Shown here in pieces: positions 53,103 to 61,418 of a stretch of 64,000 nucleotides of DNA. Source of the DNA: Palsa-147 sp963771905. Its GTDB lineage: Bacteria > Acidobacteriota > Terriglobia > Acidiferrales > UBA7541. The notes beneath the pieces are model-generated. The model saw only the letters and a list, made by a program, of their open reading frames with translations, ran no database searches and was not told the DNA's origin. How positions within the stretch are numbered: position 1 is the first letter of the stretch; each line of letters begins with the position of its first letter. The position numbers and the translations under genes are program-made. The stretch covers positions 186,001 to 250,000 of the forward strand of contig CAVYVI010000009.1 of the NCBI GenBank assembly GCA_963771905.1. Direction: 5' to 3'.

Positions 53103-54671
53103 TCAGAATAGAAATCCAGCCGACAGCCCAATCTGGTTCACGATGGCCGCGGCGCCGTCGATCGGGTAGGTCCTCAGACGGCGATACTCGGGTGAAAAGA
53201 CGAGGTCCGAGCGCGGCCGGAAAATGTAATTCACGAAGAGCATTTGGTTGCGCGGCGGCAACGCAACCAAGTCCGAATCCGACAGAACGAGCCGGCGGGA
53301 TGTGCCAGCGTCGCGATTCCCCGAGCCCGCAGCCACATTGAATTCGCTGCGAGAGTCCAGCTTCACTTTCAATTGCGACCAGCCTCCGAGCATCGTGATC
53401 CGCGCGAGCATCGCCGCGCTCGCGGGGTCGTAGTATTGGTATCCACTGGAAATTGCCGGAACGCCGCCAAAGCCATCGAGGCCCTTGCCTGCAAAGAATT
53501 CACCGCTGAGCTCGAGGCGCCGGAGGAAGGGGAATTTCCAATCTTCGACAAGTCCCCAACCGGAAGCTCGGCCAGCATCCGGGAAACTCTGAGGGGAATA
53601 GATGCCGGAAACACCAAAAGAGAGCGTGCGATTTTCATCGCGGCCATTTGCCGAAAAGCGAACGGCATAGGTTGGCTGGCGCGAACTCTCGCCGGGAGTC
53701 GGGGTGCGCTCATCCTCGCTCGATATGGAATAGCTCGGCGCGTCCATTATGCCGGCCTGCAATTTTAGCTGGGAAAAGCTGGTGTCAAAGCGCTGCTCGA
53801 CCGAAACAGCAGGCGCCCAGGTCCACAAGTTGCCGGCTGCCGCGAATGCAGGTTCGGCGACCGAGAGATATGTAGTCGGCATGTTGGGAGAAAAGAAGGG
53901 AACGTCGAGGCCTCCCACGAGAGAAGTCTTCGCCCAGTCAAACCGAATGCGAGCCACACGCAATCGCATGATGCCTGACGTATCTGCTCCGTATCCGCTC
54001 GGCAGGCCACCGAAAAAATCCATCTGGAGGTCGGCGGAAGTGCTCGCTCCAAGTATGCTCGGGCCGAACCCCGTGAGTCCCAGGATGGTTTGGCGGAGCG
54101 ACGCGCCGACGCTGCCCTGCGAAGAAGCGCCCAGTGGCTGCGGCACCGCGACAGTCGGCAGGTCCGAATTGTCCACTTGCGCTGAGACGCCGGAGAGATT
54201 GAGCAGGACAAGTCCTGAAAGTTTTATCCGGTATTTCGAAGCGCTCTCGATCTTATCCTGGTGCAGCTCTTCGATTCGCGCATTTAAGATCTGCCAATCG
54301 TCCTCGTCGATTTGCGCCGGCTTCTGTCCGGCGACATTCGACGCCGCTGACGTGGCGTACGCGGATTCGCCGGCGGCCGGTTCCGAACTGGTCGGAGCGA
54401 CGGCATTCGCGGAAGCTGACGCATTATCTTTCTTCAGCACCTGCTCGAGCATTCCGCGGAGCTCGCGGATCTCCGCACGTGTCTCCGCGAGTTCGGCCTG
54501 AGTCCGCTCGAGCGATTCCTTCAACGATCGGATATCGGCCCCGGAATCGGTCCTGCTTCCGGCCTCGAGAGTCCCGGGAGCGGTCTGGGCACGCGCACCC
54601 GACGCTGCTCCAAATAAAATGAAAAGCACCCATAGGTATGCGCGCACATGATCTTTGGTGGTGAAATTCAT
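53103..54671 (-). CDS. Outer-membrane porin-like protein with N-terminal coiled coil
   Basis: 522 aa. Signal peptide (YLWVLFILFGAASGARAQ), then a trimer-type coiled coil of about 60 residues (LKESLERTQAELAETRAEIR, ELRGMLEQVLKKD), a Ser/Ala linker and a C-terminal part rich in alternating hydrophobic/polar strands ending with GAAAIVNQIGLSAGFLF. The last residue Phe fits an outer-membrane beta-barrel. DcaP-like trimeric porins share this shape, but I cannot name the substrate. First gene of the four-gene operon. Confidence 0.75.
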   Translation of the reverse strand: MNFTTKDHVRAYLWVLFILFGAASGARAQTAPGTLEAGSRTDSGADIRSLKESLERTQAELAETRAEIRELRGMLEQVLKKDNASASANAVAPTSSEPAAGESAYATSAASNVAGQKPAQIDEDDWQILNARIEELHQDKIESASKYRIKLSGLVLLNLSGVSAQVDNSDLPTVAVPQPLGASSQGSVGASLRQTILGLTGFGPSILGASTSADLQMDFFGGLPSGYGADTSGIMRLRVARIRFDWAKTSLVGGLDVPFFSPNMPTTYLSVAEPAFAAAGNLWTWAPAVSVEQRFDTSFSQLKLQAGIMDAPSYSISSEDERTPTPGESSRQPTYAVRFSANGRDENRTLSFGVSGIYSPQSFPDAGRASGWGLVEDWKFPFLRRLELSGEFFAGKGLDGFGGVPAISSGYQYYDPASAAMLARITMLGGWSQLKVKLDSRSEFNVAAGSGNRDAGTSRRLVLSDSDLVALPPRNQMLFVNYIFRPRSDLVFSPEYRRLRTYPIDGAAAIVNQIGLSAGFLF

Positions 54672-55039
54672 GGCGTTTTCCGCCTCCGCCGGAGTGTCTG
54701 AGTATAGGCTTATGTGATGAAGACCGAAGCATCGCGCTGCTAATATTTGAGGGATTTTTTACAATGTGAATCTGAAAGTTAGCGCGCCGAGTGACACTCT
54801 GTTGACAAATCTTTTACATCGCGCGGACACCCGCGCAACGCTGTACTTGCTCTAATGCAGTTGCAAGAGATCGAAGTCCGGCGCCGCTCCTTTAGATATC
54901 CGCCCTAGGGGTGGCGCCGGATTTTCGAGTCCGAAACGTAGTGGCGATCCCAGCCAGCCTCTCTTGCAGCTACGAAGGATCGCTCCTGCCCGACGCGTCT
55001 GCGACGGGACCCGGCACAAATTCGAAGGAGGAGTATGTA
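54672..55039. other. Divergent region with structured leader
   Basis: 368 bases between the divergent porin and beta-propeller genes. Includes a TTGACA at 54803 and the structured leader described at 54859-54971. No gene. Confidence 0.5.
54859..54971 (+). promoter_or_regulatory. Structured leader RNA candidate upstream of beta-propeller gene
   Basis: A 12-bp closing helix (AGTTGCAAGAGA 54859-54870 with 54960-54971) surrounds a second 12-bp hairpin (AAGTCCGGCGCC 54874-54885 with 54913-54924). The 27-base loop of the inner hairpin contains CTCCTT (54887-54892), complementary to the AAGGAG ribosome site at 55025-55030. A third hairpin of CCCGACGC/GCGACGGG type lies at about 54989-55007. Riboswitch-like or translational control is possible; no known family recognised. 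Confidence 0.5.
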
Positions 55040-56218
55040 ATGACGAAGCTGAAGTGTCTTGGTGTCCTCAGAGTTTCTCTCACGAGCGTTCTTGCGCTCG
55101 CGATTTCGGCAGCGCCCGCAGTCGCGATGAGCGACCCGCCAATTCTCGACCATCTCACGAGCATCAGCGTGGTCGCGTCCACCATTCCCGGGAACGGAGA
55201 CGTCAATCCGTACGGTATGGCGGTCGTTCAGAGGTCGGTCGGAAACCTTAGGGCCGGCCACATCTTGGTGAGCAACTTTAACAACAGTGCGAACCAGCAG
55301 GGTACCGGAACGACGATCATGGATATGGCTCCCGACGGTTCGTCGGTAAACGTATTTGCTCAGATCAATCCCGATACTCTTCCGGGCGCGTGCCCTGGGG
55401 GCGTTGGCTTGACTACGGCACTTTCGGTGCTGTCATCCGGATGGGTGATTGTCGGCAGTCTGCCCACTTCAAGCGGCATGTCCTCAACGGCACAGGCCGG
55501 TTGTCTGATCGTTCTTGATAGTCACGGAAACGTCGCCGAAACGATCGCCGGAGGTCCAATCAACGGCCCGTGGGACATGACGGCTGTCGATCTCGGCGAA
55601 TTCGCCGCGCTCTTCGTCACGAATGTTCTTAACGGCACCGTGGCAGCGGGCGGCGACACGGTCAATGAAGGTACCGTAGTACGCATCGATCTTGTCATTC
55701 CTCAGAACAAGAAGCCGTTGGTCTTATCGGAAACGGTCATCGGTTCAGGCTTTGCCGAGCATACGGACCCAAACGCGCTGGTTATCGGGCCGACAGGCGT
55801 TGGCTTGAGCCCACCGTGCAGTTTTCTCGACCTGCGGGATTGTCCAAAGGGCGCGTCGTTTCCGGGAGAAATTGTGCTCTACGTAGCCGATACGGTGAAT
55901 AACCGCATCGCGGAGATTCCCAACCCGCTCTTCCGTAATGGTTCTGCGGGGACAGGTATCACGCTGACGTCCGGTGGGACTTTGAACGGCCCGCTGGGGC
56001 TCACCGTCGCTCCAAACGGTCACATACTGACGGTAAATGGCGATGATGGATTCGCGACGGAAACCACGCCGGGTGGTGTACAGGTGGCGAGCGAACTCCT
56101 CGATAACACCGGAGGTCCACCGCCTGGGAACGGCGCACTGTTCGGCCTAGTTTTTGACGGCAAGAACAAGCTGTTCTTTGTCGATGACGCCAGCAACACG
56201 CTGAACTTGCTTCAGTGA
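55040..56218 (+). CDS. Secreted NHL/beta-propeller repeat protein
   Basis: 392 aa; ATG at 55040 after GAAGGAGGAGTATGTA. A signal peptide (LTSVLALAISAAPAVA). Blades with repeats such as GAGHILVSNF-like (RAGHILVSNFNNSANQQG), PWDMTAVDLGEFAALFVTN, EIVLYVADTVNNRIAEIPN and LTVAPNGHILTVNGDDGF, as in NHL or SMP-30/gluconolactonase-like propellers. No catalytic signature seen, so a carbohydrate- or protein-binding role is possible. A structured leader and a following hairpin (56231-56275) mark its transcript. Confidence 0.72.
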   Translation: MTKLKCLGVLRVSLTSVLALAISAAPAVAMSDPPILDHLTSISVVASTIPGNGDVNPYGMAVVQRSVGNLRAGHILVSNFNNSANQQGTGTTIMDMAPDGSSVNVFAQINPDTLPGACPGGVGLTTALSVLSSGWVIVGSLPTSSGMSSTAQAGCLIVLDSHGNVAETIAGGPINGPWDMTAVDLGEFAALFVTNVLNGTVAAGGDTVNEGTVVRIDLVIPQNKKPLVLSETVIGSGFAEHTDPNALVIGPTGVGLSPPCSFLDLRDCPKGASFPGEIVLYVADTVNNRIAEIPNPLFRNGSAGTGITLTSGGTLNGPLGLTVAPNGHILTVNGDDGFATETTPGGVQVASELLDNTGGPPPGNGALFGLVFDGKNKLFFVDDASNTLNLLQ

Positions 56219-56230
56219 TCCAAGAAATGT

Positions 56231-56275
56231 CGCAGCCGCCAGAGGGACTTGCGTTTGAGTCCCCTGGCGACTGCG
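56231..56275 (+). terminator. Hairpin after beta-propeller gene
   Basis: CGCAGCCGCCAGAGGGA pairs with TCCCCTGGCGACTGCG (one mismatch, one bulge), 13 bases past the stop. No long U-tract. Confidence 0.55.
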
Positions 56276-56478
56276 TAACCTCACGTAACGGCCGGCTTCA
56301 ACTCCGGCCTCTCCTTGGAATCCGGCGGACCAACGATATGCAGGCCACTTCGGCGCTTCGCCGGCCGCGAAAGAGTGCTACCGTGTTAGAGCGTTACTGG
56401 AATGCGTTCGAAGGAACTGAGAATCTTTCTAGTTAGGAGATACGAAGATGACCACAACTGCTCTATTTGTTCGATTAG

Positions 56479-57748
56479 CAGCTTGTTGAAGAATTTAGTT
56501 GTCGAAGTTTTTTCGTTCTCAGTTTTGAGTTTTCGCTGAGTTGTAAGGGAGTGGTTTGGGTTTTTCTATCTACCGAGCCGGCTCGTCGAAGCCACGTGTC
56601 ACGTTCTGGCCATCAGGTTTCGCAATCGGCACAGGTTGTAGGCGGCCCCGGTGAAAGTAAACAGCCATCCCACCTTGTCGATCCCTCGCAACTTCACTTT
56701 CTTTAGCATCCCGACCATCTTCATCCACCCGAACGACTGCTCCACTCGTTTGCGCTTTCGCTGACTCACCTCATACCCGGCATGCCGCGTGGTCCGCTCG
56801 TCTACCGCGCTCCTGCGATTGCTCGTGTTCTGCGCCACGTGCGGGGTGATGTTCATCCCGCGCAGTTCTCGTACGAATTCTCGCGTGTCGTAATTCTTGT
56901 CTCCTCCCAACGTCACTCGCTTTCCCCGCGGGACGGCCTCGGCCATCAGCAGCGCAGCATCTCGCTCCGCTCTGCCATTCGCCTCGCTCAGAAAGGTCTG
57001 CAGCAAAAGTCCGTTGCGATTCTCCATCATTACATGTCCCATATAGCTCAGCTTCGCCTCGCTCCCTCGGGACTTCGTCCACAACCGGGCATCCGGATCC
57101 GTAGTCGATTCATGCGTCTGGTTCTTTCTCTTTTCCCCTTTAAAGTCGACCTCTCCTCCCGGTCCAGCGGGCTTCCCACTCCCATCCTTTGGTCGGAAAC
57201 TCTTCTGGCTGGCCCAGGCCTCGATCAGCGTTCCGTCCACCGTGAAATGTTCATCGGACATAAACGGCCTGGCTCGTTCCAGCACCCGCTGGAAAAACGA
57301 CTCGGCAATCTCTTCCTTCAGCAAGCGCTCCCGATTCTTGCTGTACACCGCGTGATTCCACACCACCTCGTCCATCTCCATCCCCACGAACCACCGGAAC
57401 AGCAGGTTGTACTGTAGTTGCTCGATCAGCATTCGTTCGCTGCGAACCGAATAGAAGATCTGCAACAGCAGGGACCGCAACAGCCGCTCCGGCGCTATCG
57501 ATGGCCGCCCCACGTCCGAGTACAACTTCGCAAACTGCGGGGACATTTCCTTCAGGATCTCATCGACCATCCTGCGGATCGGTCGCAACGGATGGTCCGT
57601 CGGCACTCGCTTCTCTGGAGAAACGTAGCTGAACATTCCTTCTTGCTGATTATCGTCGCCGCGCATTCACTCGCCTCCTTGGTCTTCCTACTTTCAGACG
57701 AGTTTTTTGAATTAAAGTTGCAGCGAAACTGCATTTTTCAACAAACTG
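56479..57748. mobile_element. IS5-type insertion sequence, 1270 bp
   Basis: Ends are imperfect inverted repeats (CAGCTTGTTGAAGAATTTAG and CAGTTTGTTGAAAAATGCAG, 16 of 20 identical). A direct TTAG repeat at 56475-56478 and 57749-57752 is the target duplication and fits the YTAR target of the IS5 family. One transposase gene fills the minus strand. Both ends and duplication are intact, so it may still be mobile. Confidence 0.9.
56599..57666 (-). CDS. IS5/IS1182-type DDE transposase
   Basis: 355 aa. N-terminal DUF772-like domain (GRPSIAPERLLRSLLLQIFY, LIEQLQYNLLFRWFVGM), then a DDE catalytic core: first Asp in FTVDGTLIEAW, second in LGGDKNYDTREF, Glu in KRVEQSFGWMK. Long basic spacer (KGEKRKNQTHESTTDPDARL). 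Complete and without stops. Fills most of the element, leaving about 120 bases to the left end and 80 to the right. Confidence 0.95.
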   Translation of the reverse strand: MRGDDNQQEGMFSYVSPEKRVPTDHPLRPIRRMVDEILKEMSPQFAKLYSDVGRPSIAPERLLRSLLLQIFYSVRSERMLIEQLQYNLLFRWFVGMEMDEVVWNHAVYSKNRERLLKEEIAESFFQRVLERARPFMSDEHFTVDGTLIEAWASQKSFRPKDGSGKPAGPGGEVDFKGEKRKNQTHESTTDPDARLWTKSRGSEAKLSYMGHVMMENRNGLLLQTFLSEANGRAERDAALLMAEAVPRGKRVTLGGDKNYDTREFVRELRGMNITPHVAQNTSNRRSAVDERTTRHAGYEVSQRKRKRVEQSFGWMKMVGMLKKVKLRGIDKVGWLFTFTGAAYNLCRLRNLMART

Positions 57749-58110
57749 TTAGTAGCGAAGCCCGGAAAAGAAAAGGAAGTTGAAAGTTTTCTTCGCGGCG
57801 GGCTCGCGATTGTTCAACAAGAGCCGGCAACGACCGCGTGGTTCGCGATCCGGCTCGGACCATCGACCTTTGGAATTTTTGATGCTTTTCCGGATGAAGC
57901 GGGACGCCAAGCACACCTCACCGGGCGCCTGGCCGCCGCTTTGATGCAACGGGCTTCCGAGCTGCTCGCGGAGCCGCCCTCGATCGAGAAGGCGGATGTT
58001 CTGGCGGACAAGCTGCCGCAGCAGGCGACGGCGTCTAGAGCGTAGCGCCGCGTTAGCACCAGACGCCGCGAGTTGACGCAACGATGCGGTGCGACGGTGC
58101 AGCGCGTGCG

Positions 58111-58875
58111 TTATTTCAGAGTTTTCGCGTAGAACGCCACGATGCGCGACCACGCATCGGCGGTGGCGTCGGGACGGTAGGCATCCTTGTTATTGGGATT
58201 CTGGAATCCGTGGCCCGCGCCGTCGTAGATTTTCACGTCGATTGATTTTCCCGCGTCCTTCATCGCTTTTTCGAAGGCATGCACATCCGCCGGCGTAATG
58301 CCGCGATCTTCCGCACCGAAATTACCGAGCACGGGTGCGGAAATTTTCTGAATGTCCGCGGGATCCGTGGGCATGGAGCCATAATTCACAACGCACGCGG
58401 CGAGTCGCGGTTCATGGATCGCGAGCTGCAAAGAGAGCCCTCCTCCCATGCACCAACCGATCGAGCCAATCTTGTTGGGATTGACGTCCCTGCGCGCGGC
58501 GAGAAAATCGAACGCGGCTTTCATATCGCGGACGGCGCGATCCTGCGGCAGGCCTCGCATCAACTCATGGGCCTCGTTCGGATCTGTTGCGACTTTGCCG
58601 CGATAGAGGTCGACGGCCAATACGACGTAGCCCTCGCCGGCGAGTTTTGCGGCTTCTTCTTTGACCCAGTCGTTCAAGCCCCACCACTCGTGAATGGCGA
58701 CGATGCCCGGATGGCGTCCAGCGGAGGCCGGCAGCGCGAGGAAGCCGGAGATGGTTTCATCGCCGCTCTTGAATTGAACTACCTCTGATTTCGGCGAACC
58801 GGTCAATCGCGAGGCTCCAGCTATCGCCAGAGCGGCGAGAAGCGAAACGGCGGCAAAGAATTTCGCAAGCTTCAT
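58111..58875 (-). CDS. Secreted dienelactone hydrolase family protein
   Basis: 254 aa with an N-terminal signal (LAKFFAAVSLLAALAIAG). Alpha/beta hydrolase with the Cys-Asp-His triad of the DLH family: SIGWCMGGGLSLQLA (nucleophile Cys), FGAEDRGI (Asp) and GAGHGFQNP (His). Hydrolyses lactones or esters; the periplasmic location is unusual for the classic muconate pathway, so substrate is open. Start at 58875; AAGGGGTGTTGAA lies upstream. Confidence 0.92.
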   Translation of the reverse strand: MKLAKFFAAVSLLAALAIAGASRLTGSPKSEVVQFKSGDETISGFLALPASAGRHPGIVAIHEWWGLNDWVKEEAAKLAGEGYVVLAVDLYRGKVATDPNEAHELMRGLPQDRAVRDMKAAFDFLAARRDVNPNKIGSIGWCMGGGLSLQLAIHEPRLAACVVNYGSMPTDPADIQKISAPVLGNFGAEDRGITPADVHAFEKAMKDAGKSIDVKIYDGAGHGFQNPNNKDAYRPDATADAWSRIVAFYAKTLK

Positions 58876-58965
58876 TTCAACACCCCTTACTCGAAGAATT
58901 TGAGCAGCGGCATATTACTCCCGCGGCGAGTTGGGTGCCACAGGAGTCCGACGCATGCGAGCGTT

Positions 58966-59310
58966 TCAGGAATTGCGCTCGACGATCACGGCGCTGCCAT
59001 ACGCGAGAACTTCGGTGACGCCCTGCATGATCTCGTTGGCGTCGTAGCGGACGCCGACGACGGCGTTCGCACCGTGCTCGGCCGCGTGTTCCATCATCAA
59101 ATCGAGCGCTTCTTCGCGCGTCTGTTCGCACATGTCCGTGTAGAGCGTAATGTTTCCGCCAATGATGGTTTGAAGCGAAGCGCCGAGAGTGCCGAGAATG
59201 CTGCGCGACCTCACGACGATGCCGCGCACCATGCCCAGATTCTTCGTGATCTTGTAACCCGGCATATCGAAGAGCGTCGTAACCATATTGGGTTCCACGC
59301 GAACGTTCAC
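58966..59310 (-). CDS. YbjQ/UPF0145-family protein
   Basis: 114 aa. TTLFDMPGYKITKNLGMVRG, TLYTDMCEQTREEALDLMME and AAEHGANAVVGVRYDANEI match the YbjQ family, small oligomeric proteins of unknown function, sometimes called heavy-metal-binding domains. No Cys-rich site apart from one Cys. Follows the CocE-like gene by 25 bases on the same strand, so it may be co-transcribed. Confidence 0.88.
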   Translation of the reverse strand: MNVRVEPNMVTTLFDMPGYKITKNLGMVRGIVVRSRSILGTLGASLQTIIGGNITLYTDMCEQTREEALDLMMEHAAEHGANAVVGVRYDANEIMQGVTEVLAYGSAVIVERNS

Positions 59311-59335
59311 AGTGCCTCTCTTTCTTCGCGACAGC

Positions 59336-61225
59336 TCATGGCTTGGCTACCGGAATTTCGACGTTCGACGGGTAGCGCTGTGAGCGGTAAATGCGCTGCG
59401 TCGCCATCCGGTAATCCGCAGCCGTGGCCTTGAAAATATTCGGGACAAATGTCTGAGGATTGCGATCGATGATGGGAAACCACGTGCTTTGGACCTGGAC
59501 CATGATGCGATGGTCTTTTTGAAAGGCGTGATTGTTCGTGTGCAGATCGATGGTGAAAGGGGTGACCGCGTTGGCGACGAGCGGCTCGGGCTTCTCGAAA
59601 CTCTTGCGGAAGCGGCCGCGGAAGACTTCGTCCGCAATTATCAATCGGAAGCCGCCCATTCTCGTTTGCGGCTTGTACACTTCGGGGTAGACGTCGATTA
59701 ATTTCACGATCCAATCACTGTCGGTGCCCGTCGTTGAGGCGTAAAGATGCGCGACGATGTCTCCGGTGACGGTAATGTCGTCTGCCAGCGGGCCGGTGCT
59801 CCACGTTCGCGTATCGATGCGATTTTCGACGAAGCGCTGATCCTCGAGAAGCCACGTGTACCAGCGGCTGTTCTGCGAATACGTTTCCTCGACGGGACGC
59901 GGCCGGTACGGAACAGGATTCGCAGGATCGGAAATGTAACTGTCAAACGCTTCGGTCGCCGTCGCCGGCGGATCGAATGAAAGTTTGCCGGATTCGTGAA
60001 AATAGAGTTTGCGCGGCTCAATGCCGGTTTTCGGCGGCCACGAATCGTACTGCTTCCATTCGTTGGCGCCAGTCTGAAACGTCAGCGCTTCCTGGACCGG
60101 CAGCTGGCCCTTGTCCTTCAGCCAGTACGCGAACCACGCCGCTTGAATCTTTTCACGAAAATAGCTCGCCGTGGGAGTGCCAAACCCAACGGGACCGAGA
60201 CTGCTTCCGTCGCCGATGGCCCAGCCCCCATGATTCCACGGCCCGACGACGAGGTAATTTTTGTGGTCGGAGTCGTGCTTTTCCATCAGCTCATAAATTT
60301 TCACCGGGCCGTAAAAATCTTCCTGGTCCCACCAGCCCGCAACGTTCAAATTCGGCACCGTCGGCTTCAGATTTTCCAGATAACGCTCGAATGCCTGTTT
60401 TTTCCAGAATTCGTCGTAATTCGGATGCTCGACAAAATCGTTCCAGGTCGGCAGCGAGCCGTGAAAATAGAGCGCGTTCGCATTCGAAAGCGGGCCGAGC
60501 TTGAGATACCACTCGAAGGTGTCGTACGTGTCGAATTGAAATGAGAAATTTGTCTTTCCGGTTTCGAGAAGGGCCGCGTATTCAAAGCCATAGCTGAGGC
60601 GGAACGCTCCGTTGTGGTGAAAATCGTCGCCGAGAAACATATCGGCCGGCGAAGCCTGCTCGGAAACAGCTTTCATCGCCGGATGCGGTTCGAGGAGCGC
60701 CATCGCGGTCAGCCAGCCACCGTAAGAAATGCCGACGACGCCGGCACGGCCGTTGTTGTTGGGCACATTTTTCAAGAGCCAGTCGATGGTGTCGTAGGCG
60801 TCGGTGCCCTCGTCGATCGTTTTCGGATCGCTCTTGTCGCGCGGAGGGCGCTGCATGACGAATTGGCCTTCAGAGCCGTAGCGGCCGCGGATGTCCTCGA
60901 AGACGAAAATGTATCCGTCGGGAACCATCTCGCCATAGAGGCTGTAGAGAATTCGGGAATAGCCATGCGGATTGTCGGAGAGTCCGTACGGCGTGCGCTC
61001 GAGCAGAAAAGGCAGGGGCTCCTTGGCATCTTTCGGGACGTAGACCTCGGCGTGGAGTTTTGCGCCGTCGCGCATGGGAATCATGACGTCGGTTTTATTG
61101 AATTTGAGAGCGGGATCGGGTTCCAATTGGCCCGTTCCGCCGAACGAGGAACGCAGCGGCGAGAGAATCGCAAGGCCGAGGAAAAGTGCAAGAAGAAAAA
61201 CTGCAAGATTGAGTCGGTTCTTCAT
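59336..61225 (-). CDS. Secreted CocE/NonD-family serine hydrolase
   Basis: 629 aa; start at 61225 (MKNRLNLAVFLLALFLGLAI) gives a clear signal peptide. Alpha/beta hydrolase with nucleophile GVVGISYGGWLTAMA, the oxyanion/Tyr block LLERTPYGLSDNPHGYS, GGWAIGD-type region and a His in VVGPWNHGGWAI. A C-terminal jelly-roll (DDITVTGDIVAHLYASTTGTD, NAVTPFTIDLHTNNHAFQ) is the X-Pro dipeptidyl-peptidase C-terminal domain. Acts on acyl esters or amides such as beta-lactam precursors, but the substrate is unknown. Confidence 0.92.
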   Translation of the reverse strand: MKNRLNLAVFLLALFLGLAILSPLRSSFGGTGQLEPDPALKFNKTDVMIPMRDGAKLHAEVYVPKDAKEPLPFLLERTPYGLSDNPHGYSRILYSLYGEMVPDGYIFVFEDIRGRYGSEGQFVMQRPPRDKSDPKTIDEGTDAYDTIDWLLKNVPNNNGRAGVVGISYGGWLTAMALLEPHPAMKAVSEQASPADMFLGDDFHHNGAFRLSYGFEYAALLETGKTNFSFQFDTYDTFEWYLKLGPLSNANALYFHGSLPTWNDFVEHPNYDEFWKKQAFERYLENLKPTVPNLNVAGWWDQEDFYGPVKIYELMEKHDSDHKNYLVVGPWNHGGWAIGDGSSLGPVGFGTPTASYFREKIQAAWFAYWLKDKGQLPVQEALTFQTGANEWKQYDSWPPKTGIEPRKLYFHESGKLSFDPPATATEAFDSYISDPANPVPYRPRPVEETYSQNSRWYTWLLEDQRFVENRIDTRTWSTGPLADDITVTGDIVAHLYASTTGTDSDWIVKLIDVYPEVYKPQTRMGGFRLIIADEVFRGRFRKSFEKPEPLVANAVTPFTIDLHTNNHAFQKDHRIMVQVQSTWFPIIDRNPQTFVPNIFKATAADYRMATQRIYRSQRYPSNVEIPVAKP

Positions 61226-61334
61226 CCGAGCCCCCGAAAATGGCGAGAATAGCACAAACGCTGGGCGGTCGATTCGCGCGCATGATAGAATAAGATGAGT
61301 TCGTTGCGCTCGCCATTCTTGATCTGAATGAAGC

Positions 61335-61362
61335 AGGGCTGCAGGGGCGCACTTGCAGCCCT
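61335..61362 (+). terminator. Rho-independent terminator in the typA leader region
   Basis: A 9-bp stem AGGGCTGCA / TGCAGCCCT with a 10-base loop, followed directly by TTTTGTTTG. It lies on the plus strand 57 bases before the typA ATG, with no plus-strand gene upstream in the last 3 kb other than its own leader. Attenuator of typA or the end of a small RNA. Confidence 0.65.
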
Positions 61363-61418
61363 TTTTGTTTGCCCGTCGAAGAGCCGCGAGACGAAGTTCA
61401 CCCGTTACCGAAGCTCAT

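Larger units (their letters stand above)
56448..58045 (+). pseudogene. Antibiotic biosynthesis monooxygenase-like gene interrupted by an IS element
   Basis: The 5' part runs from ATG 56448 (AGGAGATACGAAG upstream) through MTTTALFVRL to 56478. The 3' part resumes at 57753 (VAKPGKEKEVESFLRGGL) and ends at TAG 58045. Removing the element and one TTAG copy gives a single 107-aa frame with the ABM fold: FVRLVAKPGK, VQQEPATTAWFAIRLGPST, FGIFDAFPDEAGRQAHL, LLAEPPSIEKADVLADKLP. The intact protein would be a small ferredoxin-like monooxygenase or quinone-acting enzyme. As the rest of the frame shows no decay, the insertion is probably recent. Confidence 0.88.
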
